Program-made: the position numbers and the translations under genes
Assembly: GCA_002411175.1 (NCBI GenBank)
Contig: DHRN01000090.1
Coordinates: 6,227 to 21,481, forward strand
Reading direction: 5' to 3'
DNA: 15,255 nucleotides
Source of the DNA: Anaerolineaceae bacterium UBA5311
GTDB taxonomy: Bacteria; Chloroflexota; Anaerolineae; Anaerolineales; Anaerolineaceae
Notes under the pieces: model-generated
Told to the model about the DNA's origin: nothing
Database searches by the model: none
The model's input: the letters and a program-made list of their open reading frames with translations, nothing else
In this document: positions 5,385 to 12,843 of the stretch, one piece after another
Layout of the letters: each line of letters opens with the position of its first letter
How positions within the stretch are numbered: position 1 is the first letter of the stretch

Positions 5385-7700
5385 TTACCGAATCGACAGA
5401 CTTTTTCGATCACTGACCAATTCCAGACTGTTGTCTTTATTCAGCCGTACATTATTATCGCTATTATCTCCGAGGATCGCCAAACAATTCTCACAACCTG
5501 GATACACTCTGAAGCCGGCGCCGTTCTGGGTATCGATTGCCCCAAAGCTATCCACACCTAGCTTTTCTGCCGAAGAAGGCGATAGGATTAACAAGGAGAT
5601 TTCCCCATGCTCAAGCGTCATGCCAGCTGGAAGCTCTTCATACATCGTAAGTTCCAAAACCAAATCTTTCGATTCGATGAGGATGTTCTTCGTCAGGAAC
5701 TCCTGCCTGACCTGTTTATTCTCCAACGCCTGGAATAAATTGCGGCTTGTCTGGTTACTTTCCGGGTCGCAAAGCCACAACACCTGGTCGATCGCGTATT
5801 TTTCTGCAACCAGGAACATACCTGTGAGCTGATCACGCTTGCATTGGGGGATGATCACAACCTCCATACGCCGCGTAAACAAAGGCAGCCGCGCGGATAT
5901 TTCTTCAACGAGGCTGTGCTCTCCAGCCGAGCCTGCCAGCAATATGCCCTGCCCTTCTCCTCCCTTAATCAATAAGAAAGCTTGTTTTTCTTCACCCGGC
6001 AGGTAAATGTGCAGGTTTGTATCAGGCGCTCTTGCTACAGCCAGCCAGGTAACAACAGTCAATGCACCCAAGGCGATCAGCCCGTATTGTGGTTTCAACA
6101 ATGTCACGCCGACTTCTTTTATTTTTGGACGAAAGATCAGAGCAAACAGCACAAGGTAATAAACACAAACCCAGAAAAAGTTGAAACCAGGCAAACTCAG
6201 TGGTTGGGTAGGGATTGCCGACAGAGTGAGCACAATCCAGTTGGTTAATGCTGCCCAAAGCCACGCCACCCATGCCACAACTCTTCCCAGTGTAATTGAA
6301 AGCAGCCCAGCGGTCATCGCGGTCAACCCTAAAATCATTACTGCCGGCTGCAAGGGCAGGATAAGCGGGTTGGCAATCAGAAACAGCCATGAAACCTGGT
6401 GAAAATGCCAGATGCTGACAGGCAGCACCATCGCCTGTGCGATCAGGGTCAGAAAGACCAGCTCGGATATGAGTGACGCAAAAACAACCGCCTGCTTTTG
6501 TTCAAACCGGGTTTTGAACCAGTCTTCAACACGCAGCTGTAACGGTCCGGCAAAAAGCGCCAACCCGAGAGTAGCCAGGAATGAAAATTGAAAACCCAGA
6601 TCCCAGGGCAAATGCGGGTTAATCAACACCATCACCAACGCGCTCAAGCCCAGGCTATTGAGCGTGTTGCCCCTCCTTGCGACAGATCCTGCCAAAACGG
6701 TATACGCTCCCATGAAAGCAGCCCGCAACACCGATGGGCTGCCTCCGACGAGAAGACTGTAAGCCCCCAGCGCAAGGATCGTGAGGATCGCCCCTCGTTT
6801 TGTGCCCAGTTGGCGCGTGAAGAACAGCCCGATCATACCCGCCAAAACCACCATGTTAAAACCGGATATGGCGATGATGTGCGAGGTGCCGGTTCGACGA
6901 TAAGCTTCTTCCATCGAGGGTGATATAGCACTTTCATCCCCCAATAAAATCCCGCGCAACAAGGCGTCTTCAGGCGAGGGGAAAATCTGTGTCAATACCT
7001 GGCTGCCGCTTTCTCTTAACGTATAAAGAGCCGCCAGCAGAGAGTTGCCTTGATCATGTTCGATCACCTTCACGTTTGGATACTGGATGGTGGAATAGAT
7101 GCCTTGATGCCCGAGATATTCCCGCCAATAGAAGTTTTCGCCTTCGTCGGGTTTTTCAAGCTCTCCCCAAACATCCACGCGGTCTCCGTAACTGATCACG
7201 GTGCCTAACGGAACGTAGAATAAAACTTTGCCGCTGACCGGATGCCCAGGCATCCCGGGGAGTGCCAGCTTTTCCGCGCTGACGACCACCTCCAGGCTGG
7301 ATGTTTTTTGTTCGGGAGGGGCAACTACCACCCCGGTCAGGTTGATGTTGCCGCTCTGGTGATAATACAGCAGGTGTTCCGGATCGGCTGTAGGCAAGCT
7401 GAGCTGATACAACATCGCGGTTATCCCCAAGGCTGCCAGCACGAGTGTAACCGGGACGGATCGAATCGTCTGGATGGCAATCCGATCTTTTCGATGAATT
7501 AAAATACTGATTATTCCAGCTAAAACCAACCCGCCCCACCAATACCAGGAGAGATGAACCATTTGTCCGAGCACTGGTCCGGCGACTCCTGCCAGCCCCA
7601 GCCAGAAAAACGGCATAAAAGCGGGGAAGCGAAATTTTCGTTTCAGGGTATCAATTTCGCTGAACTCAGGCTCTGCAAGGCTGTCGTTGATAGTTGTCAT
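5385..7700 (-). CDS. comEC: ComEC/Rec2-type DNA uptake channel with degenerate beta-lactamase-like domain
   Basis: ComEC is the inner-membrane channel that passes single-stranded DNA into the cytosol during transformation. The 771-residue protein has N-terminal membrane segments (about 30-100), an OB-like/DUF4131 region (115-215), and the competence domain from about 240 with GILLGDESAIS (250-260), the GTSHIIAISGFN signature (271-282) and many hydrophobic segments to about 560. The C-terminal part has the position of the metallo-beta-lactamase-like domain, but the metal motif expected as SHxDxDH reads PQCKRDQ at 618-624, leaving only the Asp. Nuclease activity proposed for this domain should be absent. 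It starts 8 nt after the nadD-pncC stop, with no clear Shine-Dalgarno, suggesting translational coupling. No comEA or type IV pilus gene is in view. Confidence 0.92.
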   Translation of the reverse strand: MTTINDSLAEPEFSEIDTLKRKFRFPAFMPFFWLGLAGVAGPVLGQMVHLSWYWWGGLVLAGIISILIHRKDRIAIQTIRSVPVTLVLAALGITAMLYQLSLPTADPEHLLYYHQSGNINLTGVVVAPPEQKTSSLEVVVSAEKLALPGMPGHPVSGKVLFYVPLGTVISYGDRVDVWGELEKPDEGENFYWREYLGHQGIYSTIQYPNVKVIEHDQGNSLLAALYTLRESGSQVLTQIFPSPEDALLRGILLGDESAISPSMEEAYRRTGTSHIIAISGFNMVVLAGMIGLFFTRQLGTKRGAILTILALGAYSLLVGGSPSVLRAAFMGAYTVLAGSVARRGNTLNSLGLSALVMVLINPHLPWDLGFQFSFLATLGLALFAGPLQLRVEDWFKTRFEQKQAVVFASLISELVFLTLIAQAMVLPVSIWHFHQVSWLFLIANPLILPLQPAVMILGLTAMTAGLLSITLGRVVAWVAWLWAALTNWIVLTLSAIPTQPLSLPGFNFFWVCVYYLVLFALIFRPKIKEVGVTLLKPQYGLIALGALTVVTWLAVARAPDTNLHIYLPGEEKQAFLLIKGGEGQGILLAGSAGEHSLVEEISARLPLFTRRMEVVIIPQCKRDQLTGMFLVAEKYAIDQVLWLCDPESNQTSRNLFQALENKQVRQEFLTKNILIESKDLVLELTMYEELPAGMTLEHGEISLLILSPSSAEKLGVDSFGAIDTQNGAGFRVYPGCENCLAILGDNSDNNVRLNKDNSLELVSDRKSLSIR

Positions 7701-7708
7701 TTATGGAG

Positions 7709-8941
7709 TCAATGCAGGGTCTGGAGGTAATTTAAGATTACTTGCAATGCTCCTTCAGCCAGTGTTTGCTTAACTGCTGACCTGTCTCCTTCGAGTTGAA
7801 AATGATAAGTCCAATCGCCATCAGGCGTGGAAAGCCCGATGCAGCTGGTGCCAACGGGTTTATCGGCTGTGGCACCACCTGGTCCGGCAATGCAGCAGAC
7901 TGAAAGTGCCAGGTCGCTGTTGAACTGCTTGCGCGCCCCGCGTGCCATTTCGAGCACGGTTTCAGCGCTGACCGCGCCATATTGCTTAAGCGTATCCCAA
8001 TTGACACCGAGAAGGTTGACTTTCGCCTGGTAAGCGTAGGCAACAACGCTGCCGATGAAGTATTCGGACGAACCGGGCACGTTGGTCAGAAGATGCCCGA
8101 TCAAGCCACCGGTGCAGCTCTCTGCCAATCCGAGAGTGAGTTTCTTTTGGAATAAGAGTTTACCGACGCGCATTTCGAGGCTGTCTTCTTCGGTGACAGC
8201 TTCTATGACGAGCGAGGTCGCTTCTTTTGAATCGTTTTGCTTCCAGATTGAAACAACGCCATGTTCTTCTATATAGCTGGCGATTTCATGGCTGAGTAAG
8301 CCTTCAGAAACCAGACGCGCAGGAGATTCACCTTCGAGCAGCCTGGCGCGAATCTGGCTGGAAGAAAGATTGGCAACAACGATGTTATCCAGGTAAATGA
8401 TCTGTCCGCCGAGCAATCTCAGGCTATGCAGAAATTCATAATTCGGTTCATAACCCTGCCGGGGACTGATAATGAAAGCGGTATTCTGGAGCAATTCCTC
8501 CCAGTGATACCAGGATTTGAAAGTTGGTTCATCTCCGCTGAAACTATCCACCCCTATTAAGAACGCCAGTTCGAGGGCTGGGTCTGTTATGCCGCGCAAG
8601 GCTGCCATCGTTTCAGCGGTGAAATTTGGTCGGTTGCTCCGCCAGACCAGTTTTTTCTCCAGGTCGCTGACCTGGACAGAATCCACTTCCCCTTTCAGGG
8701 TCTCGCGCAATTCAGCCGCAGCAATCTGACACATGTCAAAACGGCGTTCAAAGGTGAGCGGTAAAGAGCGCTTGATGTTGTCCCGGATGTTGTGGTGTCG
8801 GAATACAGGCATGATCAGCACCTTGCTGATCCTGACTTCACGCCGGGCTAATTCCCGGACAGCATTGACGATCAGTTCTGAATGCCCCTGGTGAAAGGGG
8901 TCAGCCGAAGTGCCAAAAACCAGGACGATCTCTTTTTCCAT
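7709..8941 (-). CDS. Fused nicotinate-nucleotide adenylyltransferase and NMN amidohydrolase (NadD-PncC/CinA C-terminal)
   Basis: Residues 1-230 of the 410-residue product form a NadD-type nucleotidyltransferase: GTSADPFHQGH at 10-20 holds the HxGH site, LAFLIGVDSF (126-134) and SWYHWEELL (143-151) follow the family, and SSSQIR (193-198) is the ISSTxIR equivalent. Residues 253-410 are a CinA C-terminal/PncC domain: LAESCTGG (272-279, with the catalytic-type Ser), AYAYQAK (301-307), YGAVSAET (321-328) and IAGPGG (351-356). PncC deamidates NMN to NaMN; NadD adenylates NaMN to NaAD. The fusion therefore couples consecutive steps, and NadE, which finishes the route, is the gene immediately upstream. 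The frame extends upstream to 9013, but ATG 8941 lies 1 nt after the nadE stop (TAA A ATG) and starts at the conserved first strand, so I chose it. Confidence 0.9.
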   Translation of the reverse strand: MEKEIVLVFGTSADPFHQGHSELIVNAVRELARREVRISKVLIMPVFRHHNIRDNIKRSLPLTFERRFDMCQIAAAELRETLKGEVDSVQVSDLEKKLVWRSNRPNFTAETMAALRGITDPALELAFLIGVDSFSGDEPTFKSWYHWEELLQNTAFIISPRQGYEPNYEFLHSLRLLGGQIIYLDNIVVANLSSSQIRARLLEGESPARLVSEGLLSHEIASYIEEHGVVSIWKQNDSKEATSLVIEAVTEEDSLEMRVGKLLFQKKLTLGLAESCTGGLIGHLLTNVPGSSEYFIGSVVAYAYQAKVNLLGVNWDTLKQYGAVSAETVLEMARGARKQFNSDLALSVCCIAGPGGATADKPVGTSCIGLSTPDGDWTYHFQLEGDRSAVKQTLAEGALQVILNYLQTLH

Positions 8942-8942
8942 T

Positions 8943-10778
8943 TTATTGTTCCCGGATTTGTAAAGTATTTTCGATTTTGTCGAGTTCTGCCAGCCATAAA
9001 TCAGGCTTCGCATCGGCTGGCATTCCCCACCCGGAGCGCGCGTCCAGCCCTACGGTGAACAATTGCGGTCCGTCAGGAGCGGCAGTACGCTTGAATTGAT
9101 GCCTGAAGAAGCGCTGATAGAAGGTGCGCAGGCTGTTCAAAATGAACTTTGGAGCATACTCATCCTTAAAAGTCATTCTCGCCAACGCAAACACCTCTTT
9201 GGGGTCACGTTTTTGACCGATGGCATGCCAGAGGAAGAAATCGTGCAGCCGGTAAGGACCGAGTACCTCTTCGGTGACCTGTTCTGTCTGACCAGCAGCG
9301 TTGGTTGGCTGCAACTCGGGAGAGATGGGCGCGTCGATGACCTGCTGAGCCAGCCGCAAACCCTCTTCACCAAACAGATAAGCTGCAGACCATGGGAGCA
9401 AGCGCAATAAAACAGTTTTGGGTAAGCCGGCGTTGACGTTATACATGCTCATCTGGTCGCCGTTATAGGTTGACCATCCCAGGGCGTTTTCGGACATGTC
9501 GCCGGTCCCGACAACCAGCCCCTGGTGCATGTTGGCATAATTCATGAGAAATTGGGTACGTTCGCGCGCCTGGGCGTTTTCGAAGGTGAGGTCGGGGCTG
9601 AGATCGTGACCCAGTGCGAGTAGATGCTGCCCGACCGCATCTGTGATTGTGTTAAACCGTCCCCATACTCCGGTGAGATCCAGCAAGTGCTTCGCTCTTT
9701 CGAGAGAGGTATCCGAACTGCCTGGTCCGGGCATGATTACAGCGAGAATGCTTGACCGCGGTAGCCCCAACCGATCGGCTGCCCGGCAGGAGACCATCAG
9801 CGCCATGGCAGAATCCGCCCCGCCGCTGAGCCCCAAAATCATGGTTCGCGAGCCGGTGTGGCGCATTCTGCCCATCAAACCGGTTACCTGAATCTCAAAG
9901 GCGCGTTCGAGCAGTTTTTCCACGTTGCTGCTGAATAGGAAGGGATTGTATTTATCTCGTGCATGGGAAAGCGGCTGCGTTGAGATTCTTTCGGACAGTG
10001 CTGCTTCAGGCGTAATCGCAAGGCTTTGCACCTGGCTCTCGAAACGGAGCTGTTGCCCGTCGCAAAGCTTGTTTCCCTGATGCCAGATCTGGGAAAGCCC
10101 GGAGTAAACATATTGACCAGTCGATTCGCCTGGTCCGGCTGAGCAGACTGCCAGACAACCCTTTTGCTGGCTTGAAATGCGTAGAAATATCTCTTCGTAA
10201 TCGATATCTGCCAGAGCAGGTAGCGCGCAGGGGTTGAGCAATATTTCGGTTTTGCTAATTTGAAAATCAGCGTCCAAACGACCCAGCTGCACACTTATGT
10301 TTTTACCAGCCCAACGACCAAACGAGTAGCCGTCCCTTAAGATCGGCACCGTACGCTCCCTCCATCCAAGGACATCCCGTTCTATATCGACCGGGCTGGT
10401 GAAAAATGGCAATTCGGGAGATTGATTGAGCACGAAACCCTGCAAACCTGTTCCACCGACGAGCGCGGCTGCGTCGTACAATCCATCACCGATCTGCAGG
10501 GGCAAGCCCAGCACCACCAGGCAGTCCCTGTCCGCGACAGCAGCTTCGATATTTTCCAACGCCTCCAGGCAGGCACGTGCCAGCAGTGGCAGCCTGAATA
10601 AATCACCACAGGTATAAGCACTAAGGCTGAGCTGTGGGAAGAGAATCAACTGAAATCCCTGGCTCTCCCCGGATAGTTTATTAATCAATTTAATGGCTTC
10701 CGCGCTGTTATAAGGCACATCAGCCACACGCAAGGCTGGAACACACAGATTGATCGTCAATTCTTCATTGGTATTCAT
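8943..10778 (-). CDS. nadE: NAD+ synthetase, long form, with inactive glutaminase-like domain
   Basis: NadE amidates NaAD to NAD+ with ATP. The 611-residue protein has an N-terminal nitrilase-fold domain (about 8-270) and a synthetase domain (about 280-600) with the PP-loop LGLSGGADS (315-323), GTGDMSE (424-430) and the C-terminal RFFRHQFKR...PDGP segment (556-571). In long NadE the N-terminal domain makes ammonia from glutamine through Glu-Lys-Cys. Here Glu is Gln49 (FPQLSLSAY for FPELSLSGY), the Lys segment reads FVLNQSPELPF (115-125) without Lys, and the Cys of the ICED-type motif is Gly166 (VQLGRLD). Free ammonia, or another ammonia donor, is implied. ATG 10778 is preferred over a TTG at 10817 that adds an unconserved leader. 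It heads the leftward unit; the following gene starts 1 nt after its stop. Confidence 0.93.
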   Translation of the reverse strand: MNTNEELTINLCVPALRVADVPYNSAEAIKLINKLSGESQGFQLILFPQLSLSAYTCGDLFRLPLLARACLEALENIEAAVADRDCLVVLGLPLQIGDGLYDAAALVGGTGLQGFVLNQSPELPFFTSPVDIERDVLGWRERTVPILRDGYSFGRWAGKNISVQLGRLDADFQISKTEILLNPCALPALADIDYEEIFLRISSQQKGCLAVCSAGPGESTGQYVYSGLSQIWHQGNKLCDGQQLRFESQVQSLAITPEAALSERISTQPLSHARDKYNPFLFSSNVEKLLERAFEIQVTGLMGRMRHTGSRTMILGLSGGADSAMALMVSCRAADRLGLPRSSILAVIMPGPGSSDTSLERAKHLLDLTGVWGRFNTITDAVGQHLLALGHDLSPDLTFENAQARERTQFLMNYANMHQGLVVGTGDMSENALGWSTYNGDQMSMYNVNAGLPKTVLLRLLPWSAAYLFGEEGLRLAQQVIDAPISPELQPTNAAGQTEQVTEEVLGPYRLHDFFLWHAIGQKRDPKEVFALARMTFKDEYAPKFILNSLRTFYQRFFRHQFKRTAAPDGPQLFTVGLDARSGWGMPADAKPDLWLAELDKIENTLQIREQ

Positions 10779-10807
10779 ATTTTTCCAAAAGCCTGTTTTT
10801 GTGATTA

Positions 10808-10843
10808 ATGATAACAATCTTTCGCAGACAATGTAAAATTGTC
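10808..10843. promoter_or_regulatory. Shared regulatory region between nadE and the M14-like gene
   Basis: The 113-bp divergent gap holds a perfect dyad GACAATgtaaaATTGTC at 10827-10843, with further ACAAT words near it. On the minus strand TATCAT (10808-10813, 5 of 6 to the -10 consensus) lies about 30 bp before the nadE ATG, so the dyad falls over the -35 zone of nadE. A factor bound here could affect both genes. The sequence does not match any NAD-regulator site I can recall with certainty. Confidence 0.45.
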
Positions 10844-10891
10844 ACAATTTATCCAGATGAAATCATGCTGTTTTCACAGAAGGTCTTGCCT

Positions 10892-12337
10892 ATGGCAAAA
10901 CAAATCCAACTCAAAAAACCTTTTCTCTCGATTTTGTTTGTAATATTGCTCTCTTTTTTCCCTGATCAAACAGCATCTCATTCCGCTTCCGCGACGATTC
11001 CTGGTTTTGATTGCTACCGCAACAGCCAGACTTTACAATTAGCGATGCAACAACTTCAATCAACTTATCCCGAGCTGGTACAGCTGAACAATATTGGCAG
11101 TTCGTATGAAGGTCAGGAAATCCAGCTGCTTAAAGTCGGCAGCCAAAAGATACAAACTGAAAAACCCCGGCTTGTTCTGATCAGCGGATTGCGGGCAAAT
11201 TCGTTCGCGCCGGTTGAAATTAACCTGCAGTTCCTGGAAGATTTGTTGATGAACTATGATCAGGACGCCTCGAGCACCTGGATTTTAGATTTTATTGAAA
11301 TTTACGCCATACCGCTTGCCAATCCGGATGGACGCCTGATAGCAGAAACTCAGGCACAAGATAATCATCCAATAACCTGGCAAAACAACACCAACCCAGG
11401 CTATTGCCCTTCCAATCTGACCGGTGTTCGCCTTAATCACAATTTTCCATTCGAATGGTCTGAAGGGAACCCTGATCCATGTAACGAAAGTTTTCATGGT
11501 CCAACGAGCAGCAGCGAGCCCGAAACCCAAGCTTTAACATCCTTTCTCGAAGGAATCGCGGCTGATACAAACCCCACGCTCTTAATACACCTGGACAGCT
11601 TCAGGAATCATCTTATGACCCCGTATCAATATGATGAAAACTTCCCAAATCCACACGAGCAGGAGCTTTATACGCTGGCGAATAAGCTTGCTTACAACAC
11701 ACCGGCAAATCCCATGATCGGCACAGAGCAGTTCTCTTTTGAAATTACCGGGAATCTGCTTGATTTTGCCTTCTGGGAATTGGATATACCCGGTTTAGCC
11801 TATAAAATTGGCAGCTTTGAATCTGGTGGGCATACGACAGCGTGCTGGTATTTTAATGATTATTTGCTCGAACAGACCAAAACCTCCTTGATGCGTGCCG
11901 CCTATGCCAGCCCGTCAGCCTATTGGCTTGCTTACGGACCAGAAACCGAAATCGTGAGCAGCAACAGCACTCCTTTTTCAGTTACGATCGAAGGAAACAG
12001 TAACGATTACAGCTTTTACAAAGTTGCAATTCATGACTATGGTTCAATTGAGAAGCTAACCTGGTCTGTAGATCTGCCCCCAAACCATCCGCAGGCTGAG
12101 GTTCAGCTTGTTCCGGAATTGCTGGAAGATCCTGAATATCCCTTCCTATCCAGTTTTTCATTGACAATTCCATATTCCGAATTCGAGCCAGGCAAACATC
12201 TGCTTTTTTTTCAGGCATGGGATTCCGGAGCGGCTGGTTTTCAGAGTAATCCCGGTTTTATCACCAGCATTTTTATAGAGGTCCCTCAAATCCCTGATAT
12301 CCCGCATTTTCTTTACGCACCTTTAATTTTCCGGTGA
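10892..12337 (+). CDS. Secreted M14 carboxypeptidase-like protein lacking zinc ligands
   Basis: The 481-residue product has a signal peptide (basic KQIQLKK, hydrophobic 12-24, likely cleavage near ASHSASA at 28-34), an M14 fold (about 40-345), a beta-rich C-terminal domain (about 355-465) and a tail HFLYAPLIFR. The fold is recognised by IGSSYEGQEI, the PLANPDG segment (141-147), GVRLNHNF (178-185) and SSSEPETQAL (206-215). The catalytic residues are replaced: zinc HxxE is Arg101/Ser104 (SGLRANS for xGxHxRE), substrate-binding NR is NH (182-183), the third zinc His is Asp235 (LDSF for LHSY), and the catalytic Glu is Gly307 (YKIGS). It is probably a binding protein, not a peptidase. ATG 10892 is chosen because GAAGG lies 9 nt upstream and the signal peptide follows at once; ATGs at 10808 and 10865 only add a non-signal leader. 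Confidence 0.85.
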   Translation: MAKQIQLKKPFLSILFVILLSFFPDQTASHSASATIPGFDCYRNSQTLQLAMQQLQSTYPELVQLNNIGSSYEGQEIQLLKVGSQKIQTEKPRLVLISGLRANSFAPVEINLQFLEDLLMNYDQDASSTWILDFIEIYAIPLANPDGRLIAETQAQDNHPITWQNNTNPGYCPSNLTGVRLNHNFPFEWSEGNPDPCNESFHGPTSSSEPETQALTSFLEGIAADTNPTLLIHLDSFRNHLMTPYQYDENFPNPHEQELYTLANKLAYNTPANPMIGTEQFSFEITGNLLDFAFWELDIPGLAYKIGSFESGGHTTACWYFNDYLLEQTKTSLMRAAYASPSAYWLAYGPETEIVSSNSTPFSVTIEGNSNDYSFYKVAIHDYGSIEKLTWSVDLPPNHPQAEVQLVPELLEDPEYPFLSSFSLTIPYSEFEPGKHLLFFQAWDSGAAGFQSNPGFITSIFIEVPQIPDIPHFLYAPLIFR

Positions 12338-12363
12338 TCGCTCAAAATCAGATCAGATGTAGA

Positions 12364-12410
12364 GGTGGATAATTTGCTTTTTTTGTTAGGTTAAGTAGCA
12401 GTTTAGCTTC
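12364..12410. other. Partial second copy of the origin-like AT/trio sequence
   Basis: A box-like GGTGGATAA (12364-12372, 8 of 9 to TGTGGATAA) is followed by a T-rich run and TTAAGTAGCAGTTTAG (12391-12406). The same order occurs at 12615-12668 (GGTGG, T-rich run, TTAAGTAGTAGTCTTAG). It lacks an adjoining run of DnaA boxes on its right, so it looks like a degraded or auxiliary duplicate of the origin core. Confidence 0.45.
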
Positions 12411-12503
12411 TCGTTTTAAAAAAACTGATGTCAACGGGGAAGAAGGTATTTTTCAGATACTTAAATGACGAACGCAAGGAATTGCGTGTATGTGTAATCT
12501 GAT
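12411..12503. other. Intergenic stretch with one short hairpin
   Basis: No gene is supported. ACGCAAggaaTTGCGT at 12472-12487 can form a 6-bp stem with a GNRA-type loop but has no T-run, so I do not call it a terminator for the M14-like gene. Confidence 0.4.
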
Positions 12504-12618
12504 CGTAGGGAACGCGGCTTGTCCCGTTCCTGTTTATTCATTGGGAATTTACGGGAGGAGCAAGAACCTCCGTACATGTCGATAACGATCACGACACACA
12601 CAACGGCGGATTGGAGGT
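12504..12618. repeat. Fragmented copy of the dispersed element (copy D)
   Basis: Starts with 28 bp of the 43-bp unit (TCGTAGGGAACGCGGCTTGT, then CCCGTTCC, ending 12532) and ends with ACACAACGGCGGATTGGAGG, matching the ACATAACGGCGGATTGAGGG block of copy C at 15167-15184. Between them an imperfect hairpin pairs ACGGGAGG (12551-12558) with CCTCCGT (12567-12573). The copy abuts the AT-rich part of the candidate origin. Confidence 0.6.
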
Positions 12619-12675
12619 GGAGATTGATAATCCATTATTATTTTTATTTTGTTAAGTAGTAGTCTTAGTAGTGCC

Positions 12676-12693
12676 TGTGGATAATGTGGAGAA
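12676..12693 (-). promoter_or_regulatory. Adjacent pair of DnaA boxes beside the trio tract
   Basis: TGTGGATAA (perfect inverse of TTATCCACA) at 12676-12684 and TGTGGAGAA (one mismatch) at 12685-12693 are immediately contiguous and sit 4 bp from the last TAG trio. The pair is positioned to load DnaA toward the AT-rich stretch on its left. Confidence 0.75.
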
Positions 12694-12843
12694 TACAAAA
12701 CTATCTGTCTAAATTGGACTGTTTGACGAATGAAAATCAGCCGTTCCTTAAAACTCACATTCCACGTGGATAATGCTGCGGTTTTCCCCACTTTCCCCAC
12801 TGAGTTTGTGGGAGCAGCCAATCCTGCGGATTTTTTCCTAACC

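Noticed and set aside
12472..12487. Hairpin as terminator of the M14-like gene
   Set aside because: The stem is only 6 bp, 135 bp past the stop, and lacks a T-run.
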